Positions 36,677 to 46,619 of a DNA stretch of 64,000 nucleotides are shown here, piece by piece. The position numbers and the translations under genes are program-made. The first letter of the stretch is position 1. The number at the start of each line of letters is the position of its first letter. The notes beneath the pieces were generated by a model. The model saw only the letters and a program-made list of their open reading frames with translations. It did no database searches and was not told the origin of the DNA. The stretch spans positions 3,720,001 through 3,784,000 of the forward strand of contig CP117875.1 in NCBI GenBank assembly GCA_028736075.1, written 5' to 3'. Source of the stretch: Chryseobacterium sp. KACC 21268 (lineage in GTDB: Bacteria > Bacteroidota > Bacteroidia > Flavobacteriales > Weeksellaceae).

Positions 36677-36782
36677 TGTAATCATTTTTGAAGGTGCAAA
36701 TTTACCAAACGATTGTTTAGAAAAGAAACATTGCAATTAGATTTAATGAAATCTTATCATTTGGTAAGTCGATAATATATGT

Positions 36783-36887
36783 CTTCGAGAGCCTCAGACT
36801 GACAATTCAAGAGCCTCAAACTGACATTAATAAAAACTCAAAGAGCCTCAGACCGACAAACAGATTGTCACACTGAGGCTCTCGAAG
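36783..36887. repeat. GAGCCTCA repeat cluster
   Basis: The unit GAGCCTCARACYGACA occurs directly at 36789, 36811 and 36843, and inverted at 36867-36882. The outermost copies form a perfect 15-bp dyad, CTTCGAGAGCCTCAG (36783-36797) against 36873-36887. It lies in the gap between the SDR and GDPD genes and is noncoding. Confidence 0.75.
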
Positions 36888-36909
36888 TGCATTAGAAATA
36901 GAATTCCTA

Positions 36910-37656
36910 TTACTGATTTTTCAATTGGTCTGGAACATTCGTGGTGACGAATTTCAAACCTTGTTCTTTGAGTTTTTTGTAAACTTCAAGGTCATTCACA
37001 GTCCAGGAATTGGTGATTAACCCTAATACATTCGCTCCAGAAATCCAAGTCGGATTCTTTTCGAAAACGCTGTAATGATAATCGATGCCGTCCAATCCTT
37101 CTGCCTTTATCTGTTGAGGCGAAAGATTACCTTCCAGATATTGTACTTTGAAGTTAGGTTCTACTTTTTTGATTTCTTTACAAACATTCAAACTAAAAGA
37201 GATAAATTCACTCTGAGATTCCAACTTCAAATCTTTGATGGTTTGAATGGTTTTCTTCACAATCTCGTTCTCAAGTTCTGGCGTTTTTGCAGGTTTGATT
37301 TCAACAATTAATTTTAAAGACGAATCCTTTTTGCCTTGTTTCAAATAATCTTTCAAAGTTGGAAACTTCTCGCCATTGGAAAGTTTGAGTTTTTCCAATG
37401 TTTTGAAATCCGTTTCAGAGACTTCCATTTTCCCGTGGTGCTCATCGTGGTTGATGACAAGCACACCATCTTTGGTCATTCTAACATCGAATTCTGCACC
37501 ATAGATTTTTAGTTTCTGCGCATTCTCCAAAGCCTTCAAAGAATTTTCAGTCGTTGGCGGATTGGTTTGCCAATAGCCTCTGTGCGCGATGATTTGGGTT
37601 TGGGCATTCATTATTATGGAACTTAAAATCGTTAATCCTAGAATTAGTTTCTTCAT
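36910..37656 (-). CDS. Glycerophosphodiester phosphodiesterase
   Basis: The 248-residue exported enzyme (signal peptide ending IIMNAQTQ) hydrolyses glycerophosphodiesters to glycerol-3-phosphate and an alcohol. Catalytic residues are in IAHRGYWQTNPP and GAEFDVRMTKDGVLVINHDEHHG (His, Glu, Asp, His). Length is normal. It shares strand and neighbourhood with the M28 peptidase and the CHAP protein, but no operon is evident. Confidence 0.92.
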   Translation of the reverse strand: MKKLILGLTILSSIIMNAQTQIIAHRGYWQTNPPTTENSLKALENAQKLKIYGAEFDVRMTKDGVLVINHDEHHGKMEVSETDFKTLEKLKLSNGEKFPTLKDYLKQGKKDSSLKLIVEIKPAKTPELENEIVKKTIQTIKDLKLESQSEFISFSLNVCKEIKKVEPNFKVQYLEGNLSPQQIKAEGLDGIDYHYSVFEKNPTWISGANVLGLITNSWTVNDLEVYKKLKEQGLKFVTTNVPDQLKNQ

Positions 37657-37781
37657 TAAATTTTTTTTTAAAATTCTCGCTGATTTGGCAAATCAAGCAG
37701 ATTAGATTAAATGAAATCTGAGTAATCAGCATAATCTGCAAGAGAAAATATTTTTGAATTTGTTTATTTAATCAAATAAAA

Positions 37782-39344
37782 TTATTCGTCGTTGCTCGTT
37801 CTTTTCGGCTCGCGTGCAACTGGCCATTTCATTGGTTCGCCTTTTTCGTCGTTTGGCATCACTCTTTTTTCACGGCTTGTGAATTCTGGGTCTTCGGAAG
37901 CCATATAAGCTAAAGTGGCTGTCAGAATCACATTGTTCTTCAACTCATCAAAAACAATTTTGTCGTAAGTATCTTTGGTCGTGTGCCAAGTGTAGCCGAA
38001 ATAGCCCCAGTTAAGTGAACTCAAAGAGAATCCAGGCACGCCCGCCGAAACGAAAGAAGCGTGGTCGGAACCGCCTCCACCAGGCATTCCAGGAAAGTTG
38101 GTCTTGATGTTGTCTTTCACTTTTTTAGGAACTGCATCCAGCCATTTTCCGATGTACGCGTAGGAATCTTTGAAACCTTGTCCGCTGATGTCCACCACTC
38201 TACCCGTTCCGTTGTCTTGATTGAAAACTGCCTGCACACCTTTGATGATTTCAGGATTGTCTGCCACGAAACCACGAGAACCGTTCAGTCCTTGCTCTTC
38301 GCTTCCCCAAAGTCCGACGATGATGGTACGCTTGTTATTTGGATAATATTTTTTGAGGATTCGCATTGTTTCGAGCATCGTCAAAGTTCCCGTTCCGTTG
38401 TCCGTCGCACCTTGCGCGCCGTCCCAAGAATCGAGGTGCGCAGAAAGAATGACATATTCGTTCGGTTTTTCTTTTCCTTTGATGATTCCGATAGTGTTGA
38501 AGGATTTTGCTTCCGGAAGAACTTTAGACTGTGCATCGATTTTGATTCTAGGTTTCGCGCCTTTTTCTGCCATTCTGTAAAGCATTCCGTAATCTTCCAA
38601 ATCAATATCGAACATTGGAATCTTTTTGGTCTTGGCCCCGAAAATACGGTTGGTGCTCATAATTCCCGTCCAGTTGGAAATCGCGATGCCCGATGCACCC
38701 GCTTTTTCCAAAGCTTCTGGCAACGTGTTGTTATCGTACCCAATCGTTTTGATATAGTCTTGAAAATCTTTGGTCGCCTGTTGTTTTTCGGCTTTCAGTT
38801 TGTCGTACAATTCTGGTGTTGCGAATTCCTTGATTTGGTCATCGGAACGACCAATTTTCTGGTATTGCGCCATCAAAACAATTTTTCCTTTCACCGATGT
38901 CAACCATTTGTCAAACTCAGCTTTGGAAGTCACTTTCGGAAGAATTACCACTTCAGCTTCAACTGCTTTTTTGGTTGATGGACTCCAGGCCAATTGCGTT
39001 GCCGACAAAGTTTTTGTTCTTGGAAAAACCATATCCACGTGTGTGGTTCCGCGTTGCCAGCCTTTCCACGTTCCAAATTGCTGAAGGTTTGCTTCGATGC
39101 CCCAAGATTTCAGTTTATCGGCGGTATAATTATTTGCGGAAAGCATTTCTGGCGTTCCAACAAGTCTTGGTCCGATGCCGTCCAAAAGTTCATAGGCCAT
39201 ATCCTCGAGTTGGGAATTGTTGTTGGCCTCGTTGACAAAACTTTCGACAATCGGATTGAGTTTTTCTGTTGATTTTGTTTGAGCGTTAGAAAATTGGACT
39301 GCAAAGAAAACTGCAGACATCGTGAACAAAGTGTTTCGCTTCAT
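37782..39344 (-). CDS. M28-family metallopeptidase with PA domain
   Basis: The 520-residue secreted zinc peptidase has a signal peptide (AVFFAVQFSNAQ). A PA-type insert occupies residues about 130-250, and the M28 catalytic part follows with AHLDSWDGAQGATDNGTGT, WGSEEQGLNGSR and GGGSDHASFVSAGVP, which provide the two-zinc ligands and catalytic Glu. It is likely an aminopeptidase acting in the periplasm or outside the cell. Confidence 0.92.
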   Translation of the reverse strand: MKRNTLFTMSAVFFAVQFSNAQTKSTEKLNPIVESFVNEANNNSQLEDMAYELLDGIGPRLVGTPEMLSANNYTADKLKSWGIEANLQQFGTWKGWQRGTTHVDMVFPRTKTLSATQLAWSPSTKKAVEAEVVILPKVTSKAEFDKWLTSVKGKIVLMAQYQKIGRSDDQIKEFATPELYDKLKAEKQQATKDFQDYIKTIGYDNNTLPEALEKAGASGIAISNWTGIMSTNRIFGAKTKKIPMFDIDLEDYGMLYRMAEKGAKPRIKIDAQSKVLPEAKSFNTIGIIKGKEKPNEYVILSAHLDSWDGAQGATDNGTGTLTMLETMRILKKYYPNNKRTIIVGLWGSEEQGLNGSRGFVADNPEIIKGVQAVFNQDNGTGRVVDISGQGFKDSYAYIGKWLDAVPKKVKDNIKTNFPGMPGGGGSDHASFVSAGVPGFSLSSLNWGYFGYTWHTTKDTYDKIVFDELKNNVILTATLAYMASEDPEFTSREKRVMPNDEKGEPMKWPVAREPKRTSNDE

Positions 39345-39426
39345 ATCTTTTTATTTGATTCCGATAAAGATAGTAAAATCGGGAGAAAACCGGACTTGGC
39401 ACTGGCTCAAAAATGACAAAAAAGTC

Positions 39427-39534
39427 TTAAACCATAAAAGTCACAAAAGAAAAATTAAAAATGAAAAGACTTTCAAAGTCTAAAAAAAAAGATAACGACA
39501 ATAAAGAACGTTTAACACAAAAGCCACCACAAAG
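39427..39534. repeat. Diverged copies of the TTAACCACAAAAG repeat
   Basis: Two units related to the ends of the 34275-34412 element occur in direct orientation: TTAAACCATAAAAGTCAC (39427) and TTAACACAAAAGCCACC (39512). An AAAAAGATAAC segment between them is also shared with the first element. The second unit forms the stop codon and last codons of the CHAP gene. Confidence 0.6.
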
Positions 39535-40660
39535 TAAAATTCTGAAGCTTACCGTCTTTAAAATAAAATAAAAACGCATCGTCCGAAAGATGATTGAGAT
39601 AAATTCTAAAGCGTACTTCATCATTACTCACCTGTTCAGCATCAAGCTGTGGAAATAGTTTTTTGAAATCTTTCAGTGTGGTCCTTTTATCTAAAATAAT
39701 ATGGTGCGACGGAATACTAAAAGTATGATTTTCCGCCTCTGCCCTGTTAAAAAGAATGATGTGATTGTTGGTAGAATATTCGATTCCTTTTTTGTAAATC
39801 GTGGTGATTTCACCTTTGAAGTTTGGAAAATTGCCCGCTTTACCATCATATTTTCCATAGGTTTTTTCCATCCAAGGTCTGTCGAGCCATTCAAACGGAT
39901 TTCCACATTCCCAAAGGTCTGTCTTCGTTGAATCTGTTTTTAACTTAGATATTTTTTCGAAATCAACTTTATTAATAATCAAGCTATTAGAATCTACTAA
40001 AGCATCTTTTATCTCAAGATATTTTGATGAAAATATAATGGGTTCCACCTTTTCGGTTGGTTTATTTTCAGTCTTTTCTTTTCTGAGCCAGCCAAGAACG
40101 CGGTCGTTTTTGATTTCCCATTTTCCGTTTTTAACTTCGAGCGGAAAAGTTTCTCTAGGTGGACTAAATGGCCCCGGATTTTGTTGAATAATTTCTATTT
40201 CATTGTCAGAAACTTTGGAGATAATCGCCACGTGGCCGTAACGGTTGAACAGACTTCCACTGAAAATTATCAAATCATTTTCCTGAGGTTTTAAACGACT
40301 TGAATTCTGAAATTGCAACAATTCACGTTTCTCATTTATCTCGCCATCTTTTAGTTTTCCGTCAAAAAAATCTTTGGCGTTGCCGTAATTGTCGGGCATT
40401 TTGTGATTTAAGTATTCGTAATAATATCTTTTCACAAATTCTACACATTGGTATTTGAGACCAAGATTGTATCCGTCTTTTGTCGTATTCCTTTCCTCCA
40501 CGTGATTTACGCCTCCGTTGTAATAAACCACAACACCATTCAAGCTGTCTAGTTTCTGACCAACTTCATACTTCTGATTAAGATTAAATTTTTTGACCGA
40601 CCAGTTAACCGACAGTATAATTAGTAGAAAAACTGCAACTGCAACTATTTTTTTCTTCAT
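39512..40660 (-). CDS. CHAP-domain amidase with unknown C-terminal domain
   Basis: The 382-residue protein has an N-terminal membrane anchor or signal (KKKIVAVAVFLLIILSVNW) and a CHAP amidase domain (about 30-195) with catalytic Cys in YQCVEFVKRYY and His in RYGHVAII, resembling the glutathionylspermidine amidase group. Residues about 200-382 form a further domain I do not recognise. It is probably a cell-envelope amidase; peptidoglycan is a possible substrate. The last eight codons and stop lie in a dispersed repeat. Confidence 0.8.
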   Translation of the reverse strand: MKKKIVAVAVFLLIILSVNWSVKKFNLNQKYEVGQKLDSLNGVVVYYNGGVNHVEERNTTKDGYNLGLKYQCVEFVKRYYYEYLNHKMPDNYGNAKDFFDGKLKDGEINEKRELLQFQNSSRLKPQENDLIIFSGSLFNRYGHVAIISKVSDNEIEIIQQNPGPFSPPRETFPLEVKNGKWEIKNDRVLGWLRKEKTENKPTEKVEPIIFSSKYLEIKDALVDSNSLIINKVDFEKISKLKTDSTKTDLWECGNPFEWLDRPWMEKTYGKYDGKAGNFPNFKGEITTIYKKGIEYSTNNHIILFNRAEAENHTFSIPSHHIILDKRTTLKDFKKLFPQLDAEQVSNDEVRFRIYLNHLSDDAFLFYFKDGKLQNFTLWWLLC

Positions 40661-40739
40661 TTTAAACGATATGCTTTTTGTAAAATTAATGAAATATTCT
40701 TTGGTTCATTATCAAATATAAGTTTTGTCAAAATCCACT

Positions 40740-40769
40740 TTTGAACTTTTATTCTAATGCCTACATTTG
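40740..40769 (+). promoter_or_regulatory. Promoter of ligA
   Basis: TTTG (40740-40743), an 18-bp spacer and TACATTTG (40762-40769) match the flavobacterial consensus, giving a leader of about 12 nt before the ATG at 40786. Confidence 0.75.
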
Positions 40770-40779
40770 TAAAAATTAA

Positions 40780-42786
<2,007 letters not shown>

Positions 42787-42795
42787 AGTAATAAA

Positions 42796-43209
42796 ATGAT
42801 TACAGCAAATAAAAAATATAAAATAGCATCGATAATATATTCTGTGATTCTATTTTTTTCTTTCTTTTTTCTACTGGTCATAATTTTTGCAAGTAGTCAT
42901 AGAATTAATCTCGGAGCTGAATATTATTTGACAGGCTTTTATTTGATTGTAAATTCTTTTCTTTTACTTAAATTTACAAAAATTCATAATCATAAAGCCA
43001 AATTATCAATAGGTTACTTCCTAATTACAATTCTAATCATAAACTTATTTTTTTCACTTTATTTTATCTATGATTTATTTAGTGAAAGTTTAATTTCCAG
43101 CTTTTACTTTTTCCTAATTGTAATGTTTATGGCTTTCTTAACCTCTTCAATAATTATAATTAACGAAATACTGAAGATGTTAAAAATATTGAAGTTTGAC
43201 AAAAGTTGA
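42796..43209 (+). CDS. Four-helix membrane protein, unknown function
   Basis: The 137-residue protein has four transmembrane helices, at about residues 8-32, 40-58, 66-92 and 100-128, and little else. I recognise no family. It follows ligA closely in the same orientation and is probably co-transcribed, with a dispersed structured element immediately after it. Confidence 0.6.
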   Translation: MITANKKYKIASIIYSVILFFSFFFLLVIIFASSHRINLGAEYYLTGFYLIVNSFLLLKFTKIHNHKAKLSIGYFLITILIINLFFSLYFIYDLFSESLISSFYFFLIVMFMAFLTSSIIIINEILKMLKILKFDKS

Positions 43210-43224
43210 AAATAGAGACAAAAC

Positions 43225-43322
43225 CCCTAGCCCCGATGGGAACGGCATCCTTTTTTGTGGTGGACGCAACGAAGTGGAGACCGCCGCAAAAAAGATACAG
43301 TGGACAGCGGGAAACAGCTCCT
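43225..43322 (+). repeat. Dispersed structured element, copy A
   Basis: Conserved ends (CCCTAGCCC, GGAACGGCATCC, then GTGGACAGC and AGCTCCT) flank a central stem: TTTTTTGTGGTGG (43251-43263) pairs over 13 bp, with two G-U pairs, with 43281-43293. It lies after a plus-strand gene in a convergent gap, in the same orientation as copy B at 45988-46086. Confidence 0.7.
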
Positions 43323-43361
43323 AAAAAACAAAACTCTCAGATTTGGGTTTCTGAGAGTTTT
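43323..43361 (-). terminator. Intrinsic terminator of the DUF1349 gene
   Basis: AAAACTCTCAG (43330-43340) pairs perfectly with CTGAGAGTTTT (43351-43361) around a 10-nt loop. The minus-strand copy runs into TTTTTT. Confidence 0.85.
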
Positions 43362-43365
43362 ATAT

Positions 43366-44019
43366 TTAATTCTGATTTTTCTTCAGCCATTCCAACCGGC
43401 GTTGGTCGGGAAGATGTTTTACAGAGAAGTTTTCGAAAGTAGCCTTGAAGCCGTTTCCATCCGGACTTGCCGCCATAAATCCGACCTGTACAGGTGTGTT
43501 GTCCTGTAAATAGGCATTTCTCATCATCACATATTCTTTGTCGTCGAATGAATAGAAAATCTCGACTGCATCGAGTCTTCGTACTGCTTTTATCCAGACA
43601 AAAGGTGGCGTTTTTTCTAAAACGATAACGCTCCAGTCGCTGGTTTTGTGCGTCACGACGGTACTCAGATTGAACTTTCCGTCCACGAATTCTACGCCGG
43701 CTTTGATGTAATTTTGTTCGTCAATTCTCAGCATCAGTCCCATTTGGTCGAAGCGGGCTTTATAATCGCCCGTGATTTTCACTTTGGTTTCGAATTCTCC
43801 GCCATACGTTGAGTAATAAAATGGTGCATCATCAACAGTAAAACCGTAGTGTGAAATCCGCCAGTAGTCACTTTGTGGCGTGACGTTCATTATCAGTTTT
43901 TTGTCTTTGATTTCCCACTGAGAAGGCTCGTTGAACCAAGTCATTTTTTCAAGAGATTGGGCTTTCAGTCCTGAAAACAAGTTCAGAAATATGATGGAGG
44001 ACAGTATTATTTTTTTCAT
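43366..44019 (-). CDS. Secreted DUF1349 family protein
   Basis: The 217-residue protein has a signal peptide (FLNLFSGLKAQ) and a concanavalin-like beta-sandwich typical of DUF1349: WRISHYGFTVDDAPFYY, QMGLMLRIDEQNYIKAGVEF and VGFMAASPDGNGF. These domains are thought to bind or process carbohydrates. It lies 10 bp after the acetyltransferase gene on the same strand. Confidence 0.85.
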   Translation of the reverse strand: MKKIILSSIIFLNLFSGLKAQSLEKMTWFNEPSQWEIKDKKLIMNVTPQSDYWRISHYGFTVDDAPFYYSTYGGEFETKVKITGDYKARFDQMGLMLRIDEQNYIKAGVEFVDGKFNLSTVVTHKTSDWSVIVLEKTPPFVWIKAVRRLDAVEIFYSFDDKEYVMMRNAYLQDNTPVQVGFMAASPDGNGFKATFENFSVKHLPDQRRLEWLKKNQN

Positions 44020-44029
44020 CTTGATTGAT

Positions 44030-44590
44030 TTATAGTTCGCGAATGACTTTGCACGGATTTCCGACCGCTAAAACATTGGCAGGAATATCTTTGGTCACCA
44101 CGCTTCCCGCTCCTATCACCGTATTGTCTCCAATCGTTACGCCGGGAAGAATGGTGCAGCCTGCGCCAATCCACACATTGTTTCCCACCTTGATTGGATA
44201 AGCGTATTCCAAAGCTTTGTTGCGCTGCTCGACGTCGAATGGATGACCAGCTGTGTAGAATCCGCAGTTGGGTGCAATCATCACGTTGTCTCCGAAACTG
44301 ACTTTTGCACAATCAAGAATCACGACGTTGACGTTGGTGTAGAAGTTCTCGCCAATCTCGATATTGTAGCCATAATCGCAGTAAAAAGGTTGCTCGATGT
44401 GGAACATTTTCCCGGTTTTGCCGAAGAGTTTTTTGATTAAGGCTTTTCTTTCTTTAAGCTTGGAAGGCTGAAGGTGATTGTATTCAAAACAGAGGTCTTT
44501 GGCGATATTTCGTTCTTTGATGAGATGTTTGTCTGACGCGTCATAGATTTCTCCGCTCAGCATCTTTTCTTTTTCGTTCAGATTATTCAT
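44030..44590 (-). CDS. maa: Sugar O-acetyltransferase (maltose acetyltransferase type)
   Basis: The 186-residue left-handed beta-helix enzyme transfers acetyl groups from acetyl-CoA to sugars. It has the N-terminal Maa-type segment MLSGEIYDASD, hexapeptide repeats, and a catalytic His in FYTAGHPFD. The start at 44590 is chosen because the upstream codons are non-homologous. It lies upstream of the DUF1349 gene and is divergent from a lipoprotein gene. Confidence 0.9.
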   Translation of the reverse strand: MNNLNEKEKMLSGEIYDASDKHLIKERNIAKDLCFEYNHLQPSKLKERKALIKKLFGKTGKMFHIEQPFYCDYGYNIEIGENFYTNVNVVILDCAKVSFGDNVMIAPNCGFYTAGHPFDVEQRNKALEYAYPIKVGNNVWIGAGCTILPGVTIGDNTVIGAGSVVTKDIPANVLAVGNPCKVIREL

Positions 44591-44682
44591 TGTATTTTTA
44601 CTTTGATAATGGGCAAATTTATGGTGTTTGGCTGTTTTTATCAATACTGATTTATAACCAATTTGTTACAACTTGTAATTCA

Positions 44683-45171
44683 ATGAAAAATTACATTCTA
44701 ATATTTTCAATAATTTTATTCAATTCCTGTGAAAAGAAAGTTGCAGATAACTTTCCAATTCTATCTGAATTTAATCAAACAAAAAATCAATATCGTGTTG
44801 ATTCCACAGCGTTAGAAAATGTTTCAAGTGAAGGTGGAGAAATAATTTGTTATCAGAATAATTCCGACAAACTTGTTTTTGATTTTTTCATATATGGTGA
44901 AACAGGAAAATTAAATTACACTTATTTTACAGATAAGACTTTAAAGTATCAGTTTGTTGTTAAAAGAAACTATGAATATGATAGACTGATAATTGAAAAA
45001 AACGTGAAAATTGATTCTACAATTAATTACATAAACTACAAACCAAATAAAATTCTTTACGATGAAAATTCAAACGAAATAAAAGACATAAAAAAACTAA
45101 ATACTACTCTTTCAGAAATAGACTCTTTCTTTAAAAATACATTAAAGAATAATGTAACTATCAATAAATGA
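44683..45171 (+). CDS. Small lipoprotein, unknown function
   Basis: The 162-residue product begins MKNYILIFSIILFNSCEKK with a lipobox Cys at residue 15, so it is probably lipid-anchored. The mature part is polar, rich in Lys, Asn and Tyr, with no recognised domain. Its TGA stop overlaps the ATG of the LuxR-type regulator gene (ATGA), so the two are translationally coupled. Confidence 0.65.
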   Translation: MKNYILIFSIILFNSCEKKVADNFPILSEFNQTKNQYRVDSTALENVSSEGGEIICYQNNSDKLVFDFFIYGETGKLNYTYFTDKTLKYQFVVKRNYEYDRLIIEKNVKIDSTINYINYKPNKILYDENSNEIKDIKKLNTTLSEIDSFFKNTLKNNVTINK

Positions 45172-45929
45172 AAACCATCCAATCCGACCTCAACGAAAAA
45201 CTCCTTCAACAAGAATTCTCTTCCTCTTTAGAAAGCGAAAATTTGCAGTTACAAAAGTGTCAGGAAATTGCACAGCATTTTGTGGTTTTAGAAAACGGCA
45301 TTGCAGTTCTCAGCGACCTTCAAAATAATAAAAGTTATGTTTATTCAGGGAAATTGGCGGATGCACTGGACATCTTTCAGGAAGAAAATACACAGGAGAT
45401 TGAGAGCATTTGGGAGGAAGAACTTTTTGCGAAATTAAATGCTGAAGATGTTTTGCAGAAGCATTTGCTGGAACTTCAGTTTTTTCAGTTCATCAAGACG
45501 ATTCCGTTTGAAGAGCATAAAGATTATTGTGTGGTGAGCAGGTTGAGAATTGCTGACAACCCCAATCAGAAAGCGCTTTTGCATAAAATGTTTTATTTTA
45601 CCAATCCTGATGATAAAAATGTAGAACTGGCACTTTGCCTTTATCATTTTGATTTTCTGAACTCGTCTCTTCATCACGGAATGATCATCAATACGGCGAA
45701 CAGTTCGGTCATTCATCAGACGGAGGCCGGGAATTCTGCGTTTCTATCGGGTCGGGAAAAGGAAATCTTGAAGATGATCCAGGATGGGAAAAGAAGTAAG
45801 GAAATTGCGGAGTTGCTTTTTATCAGCATTAATACTGTGAATCGGCATCGGCAGAATATGTTGGAGAAACTGCGTGTTGGGAATATGACGGAAGCCTGTG
45901 TGATGGCGGCGAAGTTGCGATGGATATGA
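45168..45929 (+). CDS. LuxR-type transcriptional regulator with uncharacterised N-terminal domain
   Basis: The 253-residue regulator ends in a LuxR helix-turn-helix: LSGREKEILKMIQDGKRSKEIAELLFISINTVNRHRQNMLEKL (residues about 190-233; key residues Glu-Lys and the NTVNRHR recognition helix). The first 185 residues are not a receiver domain or a known ligand-binding fold that I recognise. It overlaps the upstream lipoprotein gene by 4 bp. Confidence 0.85.
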   Translation: MKTIQSDLNEKLLQQEFSSSLESENLQLQKCQEIAQHFVVLENGIAVLSDLQNNKSYVYSGKLADALDIFQEENTQEIESIWEEELFAKLNAEDVLQKHLLELQFFQFIKTIPFEEHKDYCVVSRLRIADNPNQKALLHKMFYFTNPDDKNVELALCLYHFDFLNSSLHHGMIINTANSSVIHQTEAGNSAFLSGREKEILKMIQDGKRSKEIAELLFISINTVNRHRQNMLEKLRVGNMTEACVMAAKLRWI

Positions 45930-45987
45930 TGAGTTGGAGGGTTGGAGAGTTCTTTTTGGTTGTAAAAATTGGTTAAAGGTTGAAAAT

Positions 45988-46086
45988 CCCTAGCCCTGAT
46001 TGGAACGGCATCCTTTTTATTGGTAGCCTTGGACTATGCTCAGGTACCGAGAAAAAGATATAGTGGACAGCAGGTTCCCGGCTCCT
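45988..46086 (+). repeat. Dispersed structured element, copy B
   Basis: It shares the conserved flanks of copy A (GGAACGGCATCC and AGTGGACAGC) but has a different central hairpin: 46014-46029 pairs with 46042-46056 through TTTTT/AAAAA, then TTGGTA/TACCGA and CCT/AGG with one bulge. The preserved pairing despite different sequence points to a structured RNA or a selected hairpin. Confidence 0.7.
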
Positions 46087-46100
46087 GAATATTTAGATCA

Positions 46101-46502
46101 TTACTTTTCGCTTTCCAGTTCTTTGAGGTCGATGTCTTTGATGTTGGCTTCTATCTTCTCGACTTTCAGGCTTTGGCGCAGGTAGCCGAAGAGACTCATA
46201 TACCAATTCGCAACCCAAACCAATGCAAAAAATGCCAGCAGGTAACCGCGCCAATCGTCGTAAAGCAACTTGTACTGCGTGATGACAAGAAATATGAAAC
46301 TGATGTAATGGCTGAAACAGTACTCGCAGGTGAAGAGGTAAAAGAATTTTCGCTTCGCCAGAGACTTCGTCGTGCCGCAAACATTCTGGCAATATTCCCT
46401 CGGTTCGCGGAAAATTTCCTCGTGAGTGACCGTCCAGGCGACGCAAGCGACGGGAAGTGCGATGACGAACAGATAGATCAATTGAGAAGCGAGAGGCAGC
46501 AT
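46101..46502 (-). CDS. Small membrane protein with CEYC motif
   Basis: Starting at ATG 46502, the 133-residue protein has transmembrane helices at about residues 4-24, 64-80 and 90-112. The motif FTCEYCFSHY at about 55-64 suggests metal or redox binding. An upstream in-frame TTG (46559) lies in the T-run of the efflux operon's terminator, so it is not used here. Function is unknown. Confidence 0.6.
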   Translation of the reverse strand: MLPLASQLIYLFVIALPVACVAWTVTHEEIFREPREYCQNVCGTTKSLAKRKFFYLFTCEYCFSHYISFIFLVITQYKLLYDDWRGYLLAFFALVWVANWYMSLFGYLRQSLKVEKIEANIKDIDLKELESEK

Positions 46503-46552
46503 AAGATTTGGTTTTGAGGTGATCGTGCGATAAGCGATAAGCAGAAAAATCA

Positions 46553-46593
46553 GTGCCAAAAAAACTCAGAACCATTTCTGATACTGAGTTTTT
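46553..46593 (-). terminator. Intrinsic terminator of the efflux operon
   Basis: AAAAACTCAG (46560-46569) pairs perfectly with CTGAGTTTTT (46584-46593). The minus-strand transcript ends in a T-run, 27 bp after the EmrB stop codon. Confidence 0.8.
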
Positions 46594-46619
46594 ACACAAA
46601 TAACTAAAAAAAATAAATA

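Noticed and set aside
36783..36887. CRISPR array
   Set aside because: Three short direct copies with unequal gaps and one inverted copy do not fit a CRISPR; no cas genes are near.
43206..43442. A 78-codon plus-strand frame after the four-helix membrane protein gene
   Set aside because: It is made of the dispersed structured element and the end of the opposite-strand DUF1349 gene.
46093..46599. A longer minus-strand frame overlapping the CEYC membrane protein
   Set aside because: Its product is rich in Arg, Ser and His with no membrane pattern, as expected for an out-of-frame shadow, and it would start inside the terminator region.
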